This document shows, piece after piece, positions 23,256 to 33,389 of a stretch of DNA of 64,000 nt. The notes under the pieces are model-generated. The model was not told the DNA's origin. It saw nothing but the letters and a program-made list of their open reading frames with translations, and did not search any database. Made by a program: the position numbers and the translations under genes. The stretch is from a virus: the IMG/VR virus record IMGVR_UViG_3300035698_010154, positions 1 to 64,000 of that record; one strand, given 5' to 3'. Each line of letters begins with the position of its first letter. Within the stretch, counting starts at the first letter, position 1.

Positions 23256-23639
23256 ATGGCAGTAACAAAGCTAAATACAACATATTATAGGAGTACAGAA
23301 GTCAAGCTGGGTAGTGTTAGTTCATTGAAACTATACCCTATATTTCTTGATGAGGATAGAGAGACAAAGTTCCTTAATCTCTTTAGATCATATCGACTGA
23401 ATGAAGAAGTAATATCAGATGTTGTATTTTATGATACTTACGAGGTTTCTAATGATGAGTTCTGGGACGATGTGGCCTTCAATGTTTACAATGATCCAGA
23501 GCTTTGGTGGATTGTCGCCATGGTGAATAATGTCGTTAACCCATTTGAAGAATTGAGCACCGGAGACAATCTGAAGGTTTTGAAAGAGAGCTATATCTAC
23601 ACGTTGATGACTGATCTTGAGCAACTCAGTCAACTTTAG
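23256..23639 (+). CDS. gp53: Baseplate wedge protein gp53
   Basis: 127 residues. The family hallmark DPELWWIVAMVNNVVNPFEE followed by LSTGDNLKVL is present (a LysM-like conserved end of gp53 and related wedge proteins). T4 gp53 (196 residues) joins wedges into the baseplate; this form is shorter. It starts the second tail operon behind a late promoter. Confidence 0.85.
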   Translation: MAVTKLNTTYYRSTEVKLGSVSSLKLYPIFLDEDRETKFLNLFRSYRLNEEVISDVVFYDTYEVSNDEFWDDVAFNVYNDPELWWIVAMVNNVVNPFEELSTGDNLKVLKESYIYTLMTDLEQLSQL

Positions 23640-23686
23640 AGAAGGTGTTAGGTATATAGGGTTTTAGGTAGTAGGTATAGAAAAAT

Positions 23687-24292
23687 ATGAGACTAACACA
23701 ATACATAACAGAGTCAAATAAAACAGAAACAGAAAAGTTTATAGCCAATGTCAGAAAGGACTGTAAACCATGGCTATCAGCAATAAAGTCATTCAAGAAG
23801 AAAACTCTATATAGAGGATATAAAGGAAAGATAATAGACAAGAAAAATGTTAGAACAGATAGAAAACCAACTGATATGTCTTCAAGTACACATGTGATAT
23901 TGGATGATATGTTCTATGATAAATTTGGTTGGAAACCCAGAAGTGAGGGTCTATTCGCGTCCTCTATAATTAGCACAACAAATCAATATGGTAAACCTGG
24001 CCTATGTTTTCCAATTGGAAAATTCAAATATATATGGAATGAACATATAGATGATCTATATGCTCATATCTTACATGTTGGTATGATAGATAATGTTGAT
24101 AACTATACAGATAAAAATTTAAAGAAATACATAAACTCATCGTATACAGAAATAATGATAAAGTGTAAAAGCTATTACATCTTTGATTGTATATCATTGA
24201 TCACATATTTGAAATTACGTGAATCTGAAAAATATGGTGGATTATCTCTAGAAGATGGTTTCAACACTTGGATAGAGGAGAGTATTTTATAA
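23687..24292 (+). CDS. Internal-protein family (YR...RSEG), member 2
   Basis: 201 residues, leader MRLTQYITES. Motifs in order: KDCKPWLSAI, LYRGYKGK, RTDRKPTD, KFGWKPRSEGLFAS, YGKPGLCFPIG, FKYIW, then TEIMIKCKSYYIF. These align with the genes at 7401 and 63276. This copy is isolated among baseplate genes, between gp53 and the hub, as expected for a mobile or recently moved small gene. SD is weak. The leader again ends in ITE. Confidence 0.7.
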   Translation: MRLTQYITESNKTETEKFIANVRKDCKPWLSAIKSFKKKTLYRGYKGKIIDKKNVRTDRKPTDMSSSTHVILDDMFYDKFGWKPRSEGLFASSIISTTNQYGKPGLCFPIGKFKYIWNEHIDDLYAHILHVGMIDNVDNYTDKNLKKYINSSYTEIMIKCKSYYIFDCISLITYLKLRESEKYGGLSLEDGFNTWIEESIL

Positions 24293-24293
24293 T

Positions 24294-25595
24294 ATGAGCT
24301 TTGATGAAAAAGGCGACACAGCGGTTGATGAAGGAATATTTGCTGTAACATTAGTATTTAAAGATAAGATGATACAACTAGATACAGAAGACGTTATGGA
24401 TCTGTATTTTATTGAAGATATCTTCAAATTCTCAATGACAGGAAAACTCGTATTCTATGACAAGTACAACTTCTTAGAACTCGGCCCCTTTACTGGCAAT
24501 GAACAGATACTAGTCACATATGGAAAAGAGACAGAGACAAGAATATTATTTGATATATGGAAGGTCAATGAAATATCAATGACACAAACAATGGACCCAT
24601 CATCATTTGGAATGATAGAACTCTTTTTCGTAGATCCTGGATTTCAACAAATCGCGTTTAGGAGATATAGTCGAGGGTGGGCTGAAGATACTAAAGTAGA
24701 TAGTATCATGACTGATATATTCGATCATATGACAACGCTCACCAGAGAGAGCACTCTTGAATATGAGCCAAGTGATACTATAATGACAAATGGGTTCGTA
24801 ATGCCATATTGGACACCACAACAAGCCTTGACATTTTTAATGAAACGAGCAAAAGGTAATATATCAGGAAATTCTGGTTATCTGTGTTATAATAATACAC
24901 GAAATAACGCAATGACAACGAATCTATATACATTGGATTATTTACTCAATGATGAATATGGGAAAGCTGACCCAGATACATATGTATTCAGTAATAGGGA
25001 TATATCAATTTCAAATAAAATATTGGAATGGACTATATCCGGTACTGATAAGATGGCTCATAAATTTTTAAGAGGTGGGACATTCAGAGGATACAATTGG
25101 GATGATAAGAGTCTTATAAATACTGAATTAAAGTACTCAGATGGTGTTGATAGTATGATAATGTTAGGTAAGAAAACGCTATTCCCAGATATGAGTGATT
25201 CAGCGTCAACGAATGAGAATTGGGGTGAGAGTGAAGGTGATATAATAAAGAATATATTCTATTCCGAATGGTCACAACGATACGCCTTACAGAACGTAGT
25301 GAACGTAACACTAAATGGTCATGAAAAGAGATTTGCTGGACAACTGATCGATATTCAATGGCCGAGTTCAGTTGAGCCCGCTGGTAAATTCGCTGGGTTC
25401 AACTTGTCCTATAAGGGTATGTATCTTATAAAGTCAATAACGCATTCTTTCATAGGTTCCCAATCTCAACAAGACCCATATTTACAGAAAGCCGTACTTA
25501 TAAAGAATGGATATTCAGAACAAGAAGACGATTCTCTATATGACTCAGTTAAATGGAAACCATCAACTAGTAAAAATTCGATAGTGGGGATTTAA
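24294..25595 (+). CDS. gp27: Baseplate hub protein gp27-like
   Basis: 433 residues (T4 gp27 has 391). The N-terminus (YFIEDIFKFSMTGKLVFYDK) and GFVMPYWTPQQALTFLMKRA fit the hub family, which is structurally like the VgrG N-terminal part and P2 gpD. It forms a trimeric torus between tube and spike. It overlaps the spike gene by one base. Confidence 0.8.
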   Translation: MSFDEKGDTAVDEGIFAVTLVFKDKMIQLDTEDVMDLYFIEDIFKFSMTGKLVFYDKYNFLELGPFTGNEQILVTYGKETETRILFDIWKVNEISMTQTMDPSSFGMIELFFVDPGFQQIAFRRYSRGWAEDTKVDSIMTDIFDHMTTLTRESTLEYEPSDTIMTNGFVMPYWTPQQALTFLMKRAKGNISGNSGYLCYNNTRNNAMTTNLYTLDYLLNDEYGKADPDTYVFSNRDISISNKILEWTISGTDKMAHKFLRGGTFRGYNWDDKSLINTELKYSDGVDSMIMLGKKTLFPDMSDSASTNENWGESEGDIIKNIFYSEWSQRYALQNVVNVTLNGHEKRFAGQLIDIQWPSSVEPAGKFAGFNLSYKGMYLIKSITHSFIGSQSQQDPYLQKAVLIKNGYSEQEDDSLYDSVKWKPSTSKNSIVGI

Positions 25596-26176
25596 TGATA
25601 AAACACAAACTCAAAGATCTCATAAGAGATGATACAAGGATAAGAGGTATATATCGTGGAGTAGTAGAGGCTGTCGATGATCCTGAAAGCGCTGGTCGTG
25701 TTCGTTGTAGAATACATGGACTACATACTCAAGCTGGTTCTCCAGATAATAGTTTATCAATAACTAATTTAGATGGTATACCAACAGAATACCTACCGTG
25801 GTGTGAACCGGCAATGTCAACAGCAGAGTTTGGTACTGGGACTGGTATATTCGGTATTCCACAAATCGGTGCTCATGTGTTGATATTCTTTGAGAACGAG
25901 AATATACTGAACCCAATATATTTCGCAGGTGTCCCATCTAAAGCAGATTGGAACACAGACGCTGTTCCGGGTGTCTTTGTGTTCAAATTACCAGGTGGTC
26001 AATCAATAGAAATAGACTCAAATGAGGGTAGTGAAACAATGAAAGCTATACACAAAGGAACAGAGATTGAAATAGATAGTGATGGAAAAATAAATGTAAC
26101 AGGGTCCGGAGATGCTGATATAACTGTAACAGGAAATTGTACAGTAACAACAACAGGAACAATTAATTTAAATTAG
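25595..26176 (+). CDS. gp5: Central spike protein gp5-like, without lysozyme domain
   Basis: 193 residues. An OB-fold typical of gp5/gpV is seen (GVVEAVDDPESAGRVRCRIH, LPWCEPAM, GAHVLIFFENEN). A beta-prism-type C-terminus with alternating residues follows (KINVTGSGDADITVTGN). T4 gp5 is three times longer because of its lysozyme domain, absent here. It pairs with the PAAR protein that follows. The organisation is closer to P2-type spikes. Confidence 0.8.
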   Translation: MIKHKLKDLIRDDTRIRGIYRGVVEAVDDPESAGRVRCRIHGLHTQAGSPDNSLSITNLDGIPTEYLPWCEPAMSTAEFGTGTGIFGIPQIGAHVLIFFENENILNPIYFAGVPSKADWNTDAVPGVFVFKLPGGQSIEIDSNEGSETMKAIHKGTEIEIDSDGKINVTGSGDADITVTGNCTVTTTGTINLN

Positions 26177-26205
26177 TAGAGTGGGAGAAGGGAGAAGAGA
26201 AGAAT

Positions 26206-26508
26206 ATGGGATCATCAGTAGCAAGTATAGGAGATAAAGGATTTGGAACATGTACTTGTCATGAAAGTCCTATACCATCAGTTGGGACAATAATCAAAGG
26301 CTCCCAAAATGTAATGATCAATGGAAAGTCATGTGCAAGAGTATCAGATAAAATTGTGTCTGGATGCGGGCATGTAAGCACAATAATCAAAGGAGCTAGT
26401 AAAACGCTAGCAAATGGATTATCAGTATCAAGATTGGGTGATAAGTTTGCCAGTGGTTGTTATACAGGCACAATAATAAAAGGCTCTTCAAATGTGATAG
26501 CGGGGTAA
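26206..26508 (+). CDS. PAAR-repeat spike tip protein (gp5.4-like)
   Basis: 100 residues with PAAR-family pattern: ASIGDKGFG at the start, CTCHESPIPS, IIKGSQNVMINGKSCARVSD, then a repeat IIKGASKTLANGLSVSRLGD. His and Cys residues (C18, C20, H21, and Cys-Gly-His at about residues 55-57) could bind the metal ion at the tip. It caps the gp5 trimer to make the membrane-piercing point. Confidence 0.9.
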   Translation: MGSSVASIGDKGFGTCTCHESPIPSVGTIIKGSQNVMINGKSCARVSDKIVSGCGHVSTIIKGASKTLANGLSVSRLGDKFASGCYTGTIIKGSSNVIAG

Positions 26509-26511
26509 AAT

Positions 26512-27090
26512 ATGAGTTTTAATGATTATGTGGATGGAATGGTAAGTGAATCGGCAGCAATATCGGCTTCAATGAATCAACTGGATATACAGATTGCTGC
26601 ATTAGTAATAGAGAGAGATGATATCATAGCTAATGTGTTAACATCACCGGTATCGGCATCGGATGCTTATATAGATGCTAAGTTAATAGAAATTCAAGAT
26701 GACAACCCTACCGAGTTGTTTGCAATTGTAAAAGGCGGTACATATGGGCATGATGATATTGATGGTAATCTTTCAGACTGGTTAATAAAGTATACTACTC
26801 CTTTGCATGAGCCGGTGGATGAAACATATATAAGTGGAGATATGCTTAATGGTACTGGATCTGCAGAAGACATATCCCAATATAACAGACAGGAAAGCCT
26901 AGCATACCCAATGGCTATAGATCATATATATAGACCATTTACTGATCCCGATAATCCTAGTATTAATACTGTAGCGACATATGGTATACAAGCAAACATA
27001 AATTCATTGACAGAAGCTAAAACTATTTTAGGAAAAGATAAAGTAAAATTAGATGCTGCATATATCGCATATGAGCCACTTAAAACATAA
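26512..27090 (+). CDS. Hypothetical structural protein between spike tip and wedge genes
   Basis: 192 residues. The first ~60 are helical (coiled-coil-like), the rest contains Gly/Asp-rich loops (YGHDDIDGNLSDW). No family recognised. Placement between PAAR and gp25 suggests a baseplate or virion-tip accessory. SD GGGGT. Confidence 0.55.
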   Translation: MSFNDYVDGMVSESAAISASMNQLDIQIAALVIERDDIIANVLTSPVSASDAYIDAKLIEIQDDNPTELFAIVKGGTYGHDDIDGNLSDWLIKYTTPLHEPVDETYISGDMLNGTGSAEDISQYNRQESLAYPMAIDHIYRPFTDPDNPSINTVATYGIQANINSLTEAKTILGKDKVKLDAAYIAYEPLKT

Positions 27091-27134
27091 ATATAAGAGT
27101 ATAGAGAGAGAGAGAGGAGAGAGAGATATAACAT

Positions 27135-27461
27135 ATGGCCTTTAAAAAATGTCCGGCATGTGGTATAATGCTAGGTTATAATAAGTTCGGTTGTAATAAG
27201 AGTAGAAAGGACAACATGCAACCATATTGTCGGAGCTGTATGAAGAAGGCAAGAAAGGCGAGTGCCAAGAAAGCTAAATCAAAAGAGTTGGCGAGAGAAA
27301 GACAAAAAAAATATAGAGAGAAAAAGAAATTAGTAAAAAATACGAGTATAAAAGAGACCCAGAAAGTAAAAGATTCCATCACTCCGTTATGGAAACACAA
27401 TGAACCAAAGGATCACAGAATAACGTTGAATCCCTTACCAGTAAAGAGTAAAGAGGAATAA
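27135..27461 (+). CDS. Small zinc-ribbon protein with basic tail
   Basis: 108 residues. CPACG (6-10) and CRSC (36-39 region) make a four-Cys zinc ribbon of a type common in phage endonuclease VII-like and HNH-associated proteins, with YCRSCMKKARKAS following. A long Lys/Arg/Glu helix comes after. It probably binds DNA or RNA; no catalytic domain. Its SD is embedded in a GA microsatellite (27100-27126), the only such case here. Confidence 0.65.
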   Translation: MAFKKCPACGIMLGYNKFGCNKSRKDNMQPYCRSCMKKARKASAKKAKSKELARERQKKYREKKKLVKNTSIKETQKVKDSITPLWKHNEPKDHRITLNPLPVKSKEE

Positions 27462-27465
27462 AATA

Positions 27466-27846
27466 ATGGCAACAGAATATATTTGGTCAGATATAGATGC
27501 TGATATGATAAAGGATACGAGTGGTGACATAAAAAAAGGCACAAATGTTGACTCCATTCTTAACAGTCTGAAAAACATTCTAGGAACAAGTCAAGGAACA
27601 CGAAGAATGATGCCAAGATTTGCCGCAGACATCAGAGGTCTTTTATTTGAGCCTCAAGACAAGTTAACAGCAAGGCTCTTAGGACAAAGGATTATTGATT
27701 CCATAAAATATTGGGAAGATCGCATAAGCATAAATGGTATCGATATTCAACCAGACTATAGGCAAGGTCTGTATAATTGTAGACTACGATTTACTATTAT
27801 TGGTTCAAGTATAGAAGAAGCAATTTCTTTTATTTTATCAAGGTAA
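27466..27846 (+). CDS. gp25: Baseplate wedge protein gp25
   Basis: 126 residues (T4: 132). GTRRMMPRFAADIRGLLFEP, then RIIDSIKYWEDRISINGIDI are diagnostic of the gp25/GPW family. gp25 links the wedge (gp6) to the sheath and starts sheath assembly. It is followed by gp6 as expected. Confidence 0.9.
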   Translation: MATEYIWSDIDADMIKDTSGDIKKGTNVDSILNSLKNILGTSQGTRRMMPRFAADIRGLLFEPQDKLTARLLGQRIIDSIKYWEDRISINGIDIQPDYRQGLYNCRLRFTIIGSSIEEAISFILSR

Positions 27847-27905
27847 CTATCACAATATGCGATATACAGTTCAATATAATAAATATGAAAGAGAGAGGAA
27901 ACATA

Positions 27906-29618
27906 ATGAGTACTTTAGTTCCGGATTATTTAGCACTAGATTTTAATACAGTTATAGAGAAAATGAAAGAAGAGCTACAAAAAGATGGTACATTTAGAGA
28001 CTATGATTATAGAGGATCTAATATATCAATCTTAATAGAATTGATGGCATGGTTTGCTGATCAGAATAACTTTTTCTTGAACAAGATAGCGAAAAACGTA
28101 TATCTCGAAACATCAGATATCTATGAATGTATTAATAGGCTTGCCAAGCAGGTTGGATACAATGCAAAAGGGACAAGGAGTTCAAGAGTTACTCTTTCAT
28201 GTGCCGTATCTGGACACCAGTCTGGATATACAATAACTGTATTGCCATGGAAACAACTAGACTCTGGTAGACAAACAGATAGTAATGATCCAATATATTT
28301 CGCCACAACAGCAGCACAATCTATTACATTAACAAGTGATACCGGAACAATACCAGTTGTTTTACGACAAGGTGAAATCATTGATATAACAGGATATACT
28401 GGTGATGATCTTATAGATAATGAACTAGTATTGCCTTATAGTTATGCTTATGATGATGATGTGGATGATGATTACCCATCGATACAAGTTACTGTAAATA
28501 ACGATATATGGACAAGAGTAACGGATTTCTATGATGATATAACACCACTCTCGACTGATGATGTATATATGTTCATATATGATAGATATGAACGAAGTAA
28601 ACTTGTCTTCAATTCAGCTAGAAACATTCCTACTTCTAGTGATACAATAACTATCAAATGTTTAGATTCACTAGCAACAGATGGTGATATAAATCAAGAT
28701 ATAGCAACAGATGAATGGACAATAATTGATGATGTGTTAGCTCAAAAAACTGTAGGTAATGTCGTATCTGATTTACCCAATTCTAGTTTAAGTCTATCAA
28801 TATCAGCAGCATCAATAGGGGCCGCTTCTCCCGAGACAATTGATGAAATTAAAGAAAATTCACAATCTACTCTAAGAACACAATTCCGTAATGTAACAGC
28901 GACAGATTATAAAACATTCCTTACTGAGAGATCTGATATGGACGCCGCGAACGCATGGGGAGAACAAGACATATCACCATCCGGTGGGTCTATTGAAGAA
29001 TACAACAAGATTCATTTATCAACAATACCAGCAACATGGACGAATAGCACAATTTCCACAACTACAAGTGCATGGACTACTGATTGGAGTACATCGGGTA
29101 ATATACTGATACCATTAGCATACTCAGAAACATGGACAGATACATTAAAAACATACCTAGAGTCAAGAAAGATGATATCAGTATATGAAGTATATGATCT
29201 ACCGACTCTTGCGTATTTCTCTTTTGAGTTCTCATGTAGAATAAAGAAAGTATTTACATTCTTAGACATATCAACTGACATAAAGAACAAATTGATATAC
29301 TATTTCAGAGCATCGAATCATGAATTTGGTGAGATCATAAGTTTTAATAATATAATTGACTATATAATTGACACAACACAGATTTCACCAACAAATAATT
29401 TCACAAATATTGCTGGAATAAGAAATCTGAATGTACGTGATATAAATATTAGTATTACTATGAATGAACCTAATAGTACAACAACAACTTATCCATACTG
29501 GATTGAACAACCATATACTGGACGAGATAACATATTGAGAAGAATTCAATTAGGGTATAATCAATTTCCTATTCTACAGTCTGATTCTGTATATATCTCT
29601 CAAGAGGAAATATTATAA
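27906..29618 (+). CDS. gp6: Baseplate wedge protein gp6
   Basis: 570 residues from ATG 27906, preferred over 27885 because AGAGAGG lies at the right spacing and the family starts near here. N-terminal LVPDYLALDF, LIELMAWFADQNNFFLNKIA and NRLAKQVGYNAKGTRSSRVT are typical of gp6 (baseplate J-like). T4 gp6 is 660 residues; this one is shorter. It forms the dimeric ring that holds the baseplate together. Confidence 0.85.
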   Translation: MSTLVPDYLALDFNTVIEKMKEELQKDGTFRDYDYRGSNISILIELMAWFADQNNFFLNKIAKNVYLETSDIYECINRLAKQVGYNAKGTRSSRVTLSCAVSGHQSGYTITVLPWKQLDSGRQTDSNDPIYFATTAAQSITLTSDTGTIPVVLRQGEIIDITGYTGDDLIDNELVLPYSYAYDDDVDDDYPSIQVTVNNDIWTRVTDFYDDITPLSTDDVYMFIYDRYERSKLVFNSARNIPTSSDTITIKCLDSLATDGDINQDIATDEWTIIDDVLAQKTVGNVVSDLPNSSLSLSISAASIGAASPETIDEIKENSQSTLRTQFRNVTATDYKTFLTERSDMDAANAWGEQDISPSGGSIEEYNKIHLSTIPATWTNSTISTTTSAWTTDWSTSGNILIPLAYSETWTDTLKTYLESRKMISVYEVYDLPTLAYFSFEFSCRIKKVFTFLDISTDIKNKLIYYFRASNHEFGEIISFNNIIDYIIDTTQISPTNNFTNIAGIRNLNVRDINISITMNEPNSTTTTYPYWIEQPYTGRDNILRRIQLGYNQFPILQSDSVYISQEEIL

Positions 29619-29631
29619 GGAGAAATGAGAA

Positions 29632-31788
29632 GTGACAAAATTTTCAGATAGTAACTGGTCTATTCTTGATGAGTATTTTAGAAGTACAACTGATGTTAGA
29701 ACAGGCACACATAACTCATACCTTTATGCACCAAAACACACAATGGTAATGGAAGGTGGGACATATACAGAATTGTTCGAAGACAACTCAGATTATGGTT
29801 GGGTGGGTCATAATTTCACATCACCTACTGTAGATGGTAATATCTTTACATTCACATATGAAGGAGTATCATCAACCAACTCATTAGCTAGCAATGTAAC
29901 AACAATAACAAATGGATCTGATTTGTATTTTCGTAAAAGTTCATATTTCTATACATGGTTATTAAATAATAGTAGTAGTTATAGAGACTATCTCAACACA
30001 AATAAGAGATTTCTATACTTTGGTAAAATATGGGCATCATCAGAATCAAACAATACGTATTCAGTAGAATTTCAAGGATTGAAGGATCACATGCTGAGAG
30101 CGTTGCCACCTATAAACAGAACAACAGCAATGGAAGATTGGCTAAAAGCATACTTTGATGGAACTCATCATTCTATATATAATCTAACAAAGAATATATG
30201 GTCAATGAGAGATTCTAAAGAAATTGATATAAGATTCTTAGAGTATATAGCGAATGAGTATGGTATAGAAATAAAGCATGATTTAACAACTGAAACAGCA
30301 TTAAGAGAATGGGTTGATAATCTAATATACTTCTTGAAGAGAAAGGGCGATTATTCAACTATATACATTGTATATAAATTCCTTCTTACTAACACTACTA
30401 ACACTTTGAATGTGTACGAAAGATGGCATGACTGGAATCTATCAGAATCATATAATACACCATTAAAAGCGGATTGGGACGATCATCATATTCTTGAATA
30501 TTATAGTATTCAACCATCTGGCGCAGCGGGAAATGATTATTATTTAAGATATGATCCAGATTTGTACCCTGTTTATACTGATATAGAACCAGCACCAGGT
30601 GCTACAGGTAATCCAATTCTATCACCTCACTATAAGGTAGAAATAGATTTAACATCTGAACCAATGAGCGATGATTATATAATAAATGAAGATATAATAG
30701 ATGAGCTAATAAGATATTGGAATTATACAAAACCCGTATCAAGATATGTAACATATACTGAACTTCTTGCACCAGATGGCGTAATAGATGGTACAGATGT
30801 TGAAGAAATATCAACATATGATTCAGATGAAATCGCACATCTAACAACCCAGTTTACTGGCGCGCAGTACCTATCATCAGAACTATCATCTGCGGGATTT
30901 GGCGCCAATACATATGACCATAGAAATGTTGTTAGTTCTGATACATGGAATATTGTTCATAATATAGGGCCAAATGGAGTATTGGTTCAAGTCGAAGATA
31001 CAAATGAAAGTGTAATGTTACCATTAGATATTGAAGAGTTGGATTCTGATACATTAGAGGTTTCATTTGTTTATGGTGTAAAGGGCAGAGCACTAATAGC
31101 AATGGCGGATTATCAAACAAGTTTTACTGTGTCTGATATGCCAGCCATTGAGGATCGCGTTGTTGGTTATGTGTTCGATGAAACAACTGGTTTGACGGCA
31201 GTCGATGATGAATCGAACTTTAATATCACATTAGAGGGATTCTCAGGAGATGATACACAATGGACGGGTAGTGGAGTAAAATTAAATGGTACTGATGAAA
31301 GGCTCAATCCTACTACAACCTACCCAGACTATTTTAATGCAAGCCATACAATAAGAATTAAATATATAGACAACGTAGACACATATTATGTTTTAGGTGG
31401 CACTGCAAATGCGTTTGGTGATGGAGTGTATTCCATCACCAATTCAACTGGTTACTTAGCAGTAACTTGTAGACCCCCTACCTACTCAACGACCTTGGGC
31501 CATTGGGCATCATTGAATAACGATGTGTTTGACAATGATGGTGAAGAACATGAATTGATAATTGTTATTGAGTCTGGGATTGATAGCGGAATCAGGTGCT
31601 ATAAAGATGGGGAATTAATATCACCAAGTATTGATGTTGGGTATACTGGTAATATGTCTGGTATCGATATGGCTACTTATTCTATGGATAATGTTTTCAA
31701 GTGGGGTGTGTTCCATAGCAATGGATTACATCTTCATTATTTTGACGGGACATTCAACTTAATTGAAATTTATAATACGATTGTGTAG
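29632..31788 (+). CDS. Baseplate wedge / tail protein I-like, with C-terminal LamG-like domain
   Basis: 718 residues from GTG 29632 with SD AAGGAG. Residues ~180-260 read like P2 gpI/T4 gp7-type wedge proteins (SMRDSKEIDIRFLEYIANEY, LKRKGDYSTIYIVYKFLL). Residues ~520-718 look like a LamG/concanavalin domain (VKLNGTDERLN, HTIRIKYIDNV, GIRCYKDGEL). It probably links the wedge to fibres and may bind glycans itself. Position after gp6 supports a gp7-equivalent role. Confidence 0.7.
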   Translation: MTKFSDSNWSILDEYFRSTTDVRTGTHNSYLYAPKHTMVMEGGTYTELFEDNSDYGWVGHNFTSPTVDGNIFTFTYEGVSSTNSLASNVTTITNGSDLYFRKSSYFYTWLLNNSSSYRDYLNTNKRFLYFGKIWASSESNNTYSVEFQGLKDHMLRALPPINRTTAMEDWLKAYFDGTHHSIYNLTKNIWSMRDSKEIDIRFLEYIANEYGIEIKHDLTTETALREWVDNLIYFLKRKGDYSTIYIVYKFLLTNTTNTLNVYERWHDWNLSESYNTPLKADWDDHHILEYYSIQPSGAAGNDYYLRYDPDLYPVYTDIEPAPGATGNPILSPHYKVEIDLTSEPMSDDYIINEDIIDELIRYWNYTKPVSRYVTYTELLAPDGVIDGTDVEEISTYDSDEIAHLTTQFTGAQYLSSELSSAGFGANTYDHRNVVSSDTWNIVHNIGPNGVLVQVEDTNESVMLPLDIEELDSDTLEVSFVYGVKGRALIAMADYQTSFTVSDMPAIEDRVVGYVFDETTGLTAVDDESNFNITLEGFSGDDTQWTGSGVKLNGTDERLNPTTTYPDYFNASHTIRIKYIDNVDTYYVLGGTANAFGDGVYSITNSTGYLAVTCRPPTYSTTLGHWASLNNDVFDNDGEEHELIIVIESGIDSGIRCYKDGELISPSIDVGYTGNMSGIDMATYSMDNVFKWGVFHSNGLHLHYFDGTFNLIEIYNTIV

Positions 31789-31835
31789 ATATAGTAGCAG
31801 CACTTTATTACAATGATGTATAAGGAATTTAAAGT

Positions 31836-32588
31836 ATGACAGAAACATATGAACAAATAATAACACACAATTTATATTCAGCATCTGCAGCAACAGGTGT
31901 ATTGTCACAATATTGGAATGATGGTTTTAGAATATTACCGCATACAGTAGAAATAAATTCTAGTGATCAATTGACTGCAACATTTACCAAAAACGCAAGC
32001 GCATCAATGACTATAACAGCAGTTGTAAGAAAATCAGATTACACACATGAGCAGACCGTGGCATCAACAACATGGGATATAAATCATAACCTAAATACGG
32101 ATTCTTTAATAACTCAAACATTTTCATCCAATGAAGAGGTAATACCATTAACAATATCACATGATTTCAATGATACTGTTATAACATTTCCTGAGGCCAT
32201 AACTGGCAATGCTGAGTTTATATGGGCTAGATCGGGTTTTAGTGTGCAGGAGTCACCTACTGATATTTCTGGTCTTACTCTATCGGTTTCAGCATCTTAT
32301 TGGAAAGCTGGCACTGGATCATCGGACACTTGGCGCCCATTAGAAGAAAATGATATAGAGACAATGGCCACAAGTGGTAGTTTTATATCATATAGAGATA
32401 GTGATTCTGATCCAGATAATATGTTTATACTAGAATTTGATATTTCTAAGAATGAAGATATAAATATAACAGAGATAGGTATTTTTAATGATGAGGATGA
32501 AATGGTGTTTTATACAGATTGTAGTCCTCTGTTTAAACCAGCAGATGTGACACTAAAATTATTTTATAAAATTATGAAATTTAGGTAG
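31836..32588 (+). CDS. Tail fibre/collar-type protein
   Basis: 250 residues. The C-terminus NITEIGIFNDEDEMVFYTDC followed by KPADVTLKLFYKI is typical of the N-terminal fibre-attachment domain of P2 gpH-type fibres, here at the end of the protein. The N-terminal part is beta-rich. Probably a baseplate-fibre connector. It shares the 'TWDINHNLN' idea (a W...HNLN strand) with the following genes. Confidence 0.6.
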   Translation: MTETYEQIITHNLYSASAATGVLSQYWNDGFRILPHTVEINSSDQLTATFTKNASASMTITAVVRKSDYTHEQTVASTTWDINHNLNTDSLITQTFSSNEEVIPLTISHDFNDTVITFPEAITGNAEFIWARSGFSVQESPTDISGLTLSVSASYWKAGTGSSDTWRPLEENDIETMATSGSFISYRDSDSDPDNMFILEFDISKNEDINITEIGIFNDEDEMVFYTDCSPLFKPADVTLKLFYKIMKFR

Positions 32589-32596
32589 GAGTTTAT

Positions 32597-33373
32597 ATGA
32601 GAATTCATTTTTGGCAATATATAGTAAATGATACAGGAGTTCCACTAGAGAACGTGAATGTAAGTATATATCTTGCGGGCACAACAACAGAAGCGAGTAT
32701 TTTTACACATCCAACAGATGGTAATTCAACAACATCATTAGCAACAGCACAAACAACAGATGGTGATGGTTTTTTTGAATGTTGGTTCGGTGATGGATTA
32801 GAATGGGCCGGTGGTTATACAGCTAGTCAAAGATTTAAAATCACATGGACAAGAGCCGGTCTATCGAATGGATCTATAGATAACATAAATGTATATCCAA
32901 ATACTTATAGTGTCATAGAAACCGATTACACAAGTACAGATAAAGATATCAAGAATAAAATGATCAGTAATCAACTAGCCTATGATTGGGAGTCACATAA
33001 AGACAGTACATCATCAAGCATTCATGGATTAAAGCCTGTAGATTGGAATGACACAAATACTGATTATAATAAACTTGTAAGTAATAATGTAATGAACTAT
33101 TTTTGGTCAGTTATAACAAATGCGGGTGCTGTATCTATTGCCGCATCAGCCGCGGTTGTAAGAGAGTTCACAGCGACTTCATGGACAGCATCAGGTGGTG
33201 AGTATTATACAGACATAGATCATAACTTGAATAGAGACTATCCTGTTGTTTCTGTTTATAAGACATCGAATAGCAAGCAAGTAAACCCAACAGAAGTACA
33301 GTCCATATCAGATTCAGAAATAAGGATATGGATGTCAAGTGAAGAAGAACTCAATGTTACTATTATGGGATAA
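32597..33373 (+). CDS. Fibre/baseplate adaptor protein, tandem paralogue 1
   Basis: 258 residues: N-terminal Ig-like domain (NVNVSIYLAGTTTEASIF), a middle helix with KNKMISNQLAYDWESH, and a C-terminal domain with DIDHNLNRDYPVVSVYKTSN. All three parts recur in the next gene in the same order, so this is a tandem duplication that has diverged. It could be a gp9/gp10-like adaptor; that is inferred from position only. Confidence 0.65.
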   Translation: MRIHFWQYIVNDTGVPLENVNVSIYLAGTTTEASIFTHPTDGNSTTSLATAQTTDGDGFFECWFGDGLEWAGGYTASQRFKITWTRAGLSNGSIDNINVYPNTYSVIETDYTSTDKDIKNKMISNQLAYDWESHKDSTSSSIHGLKPVDWNDTNTDYNKLVSNNVMNYFWSVITNAGAVSIAASAAVVREFTATSWTASGGEYYTDIDHNLNRDYPVVSVYKTSNSKQVNPTEVQSISDSEIRIWMSSEEELNVTIMG

Positions 33374-33389
33374 CAAAGGAATTTAGAAT

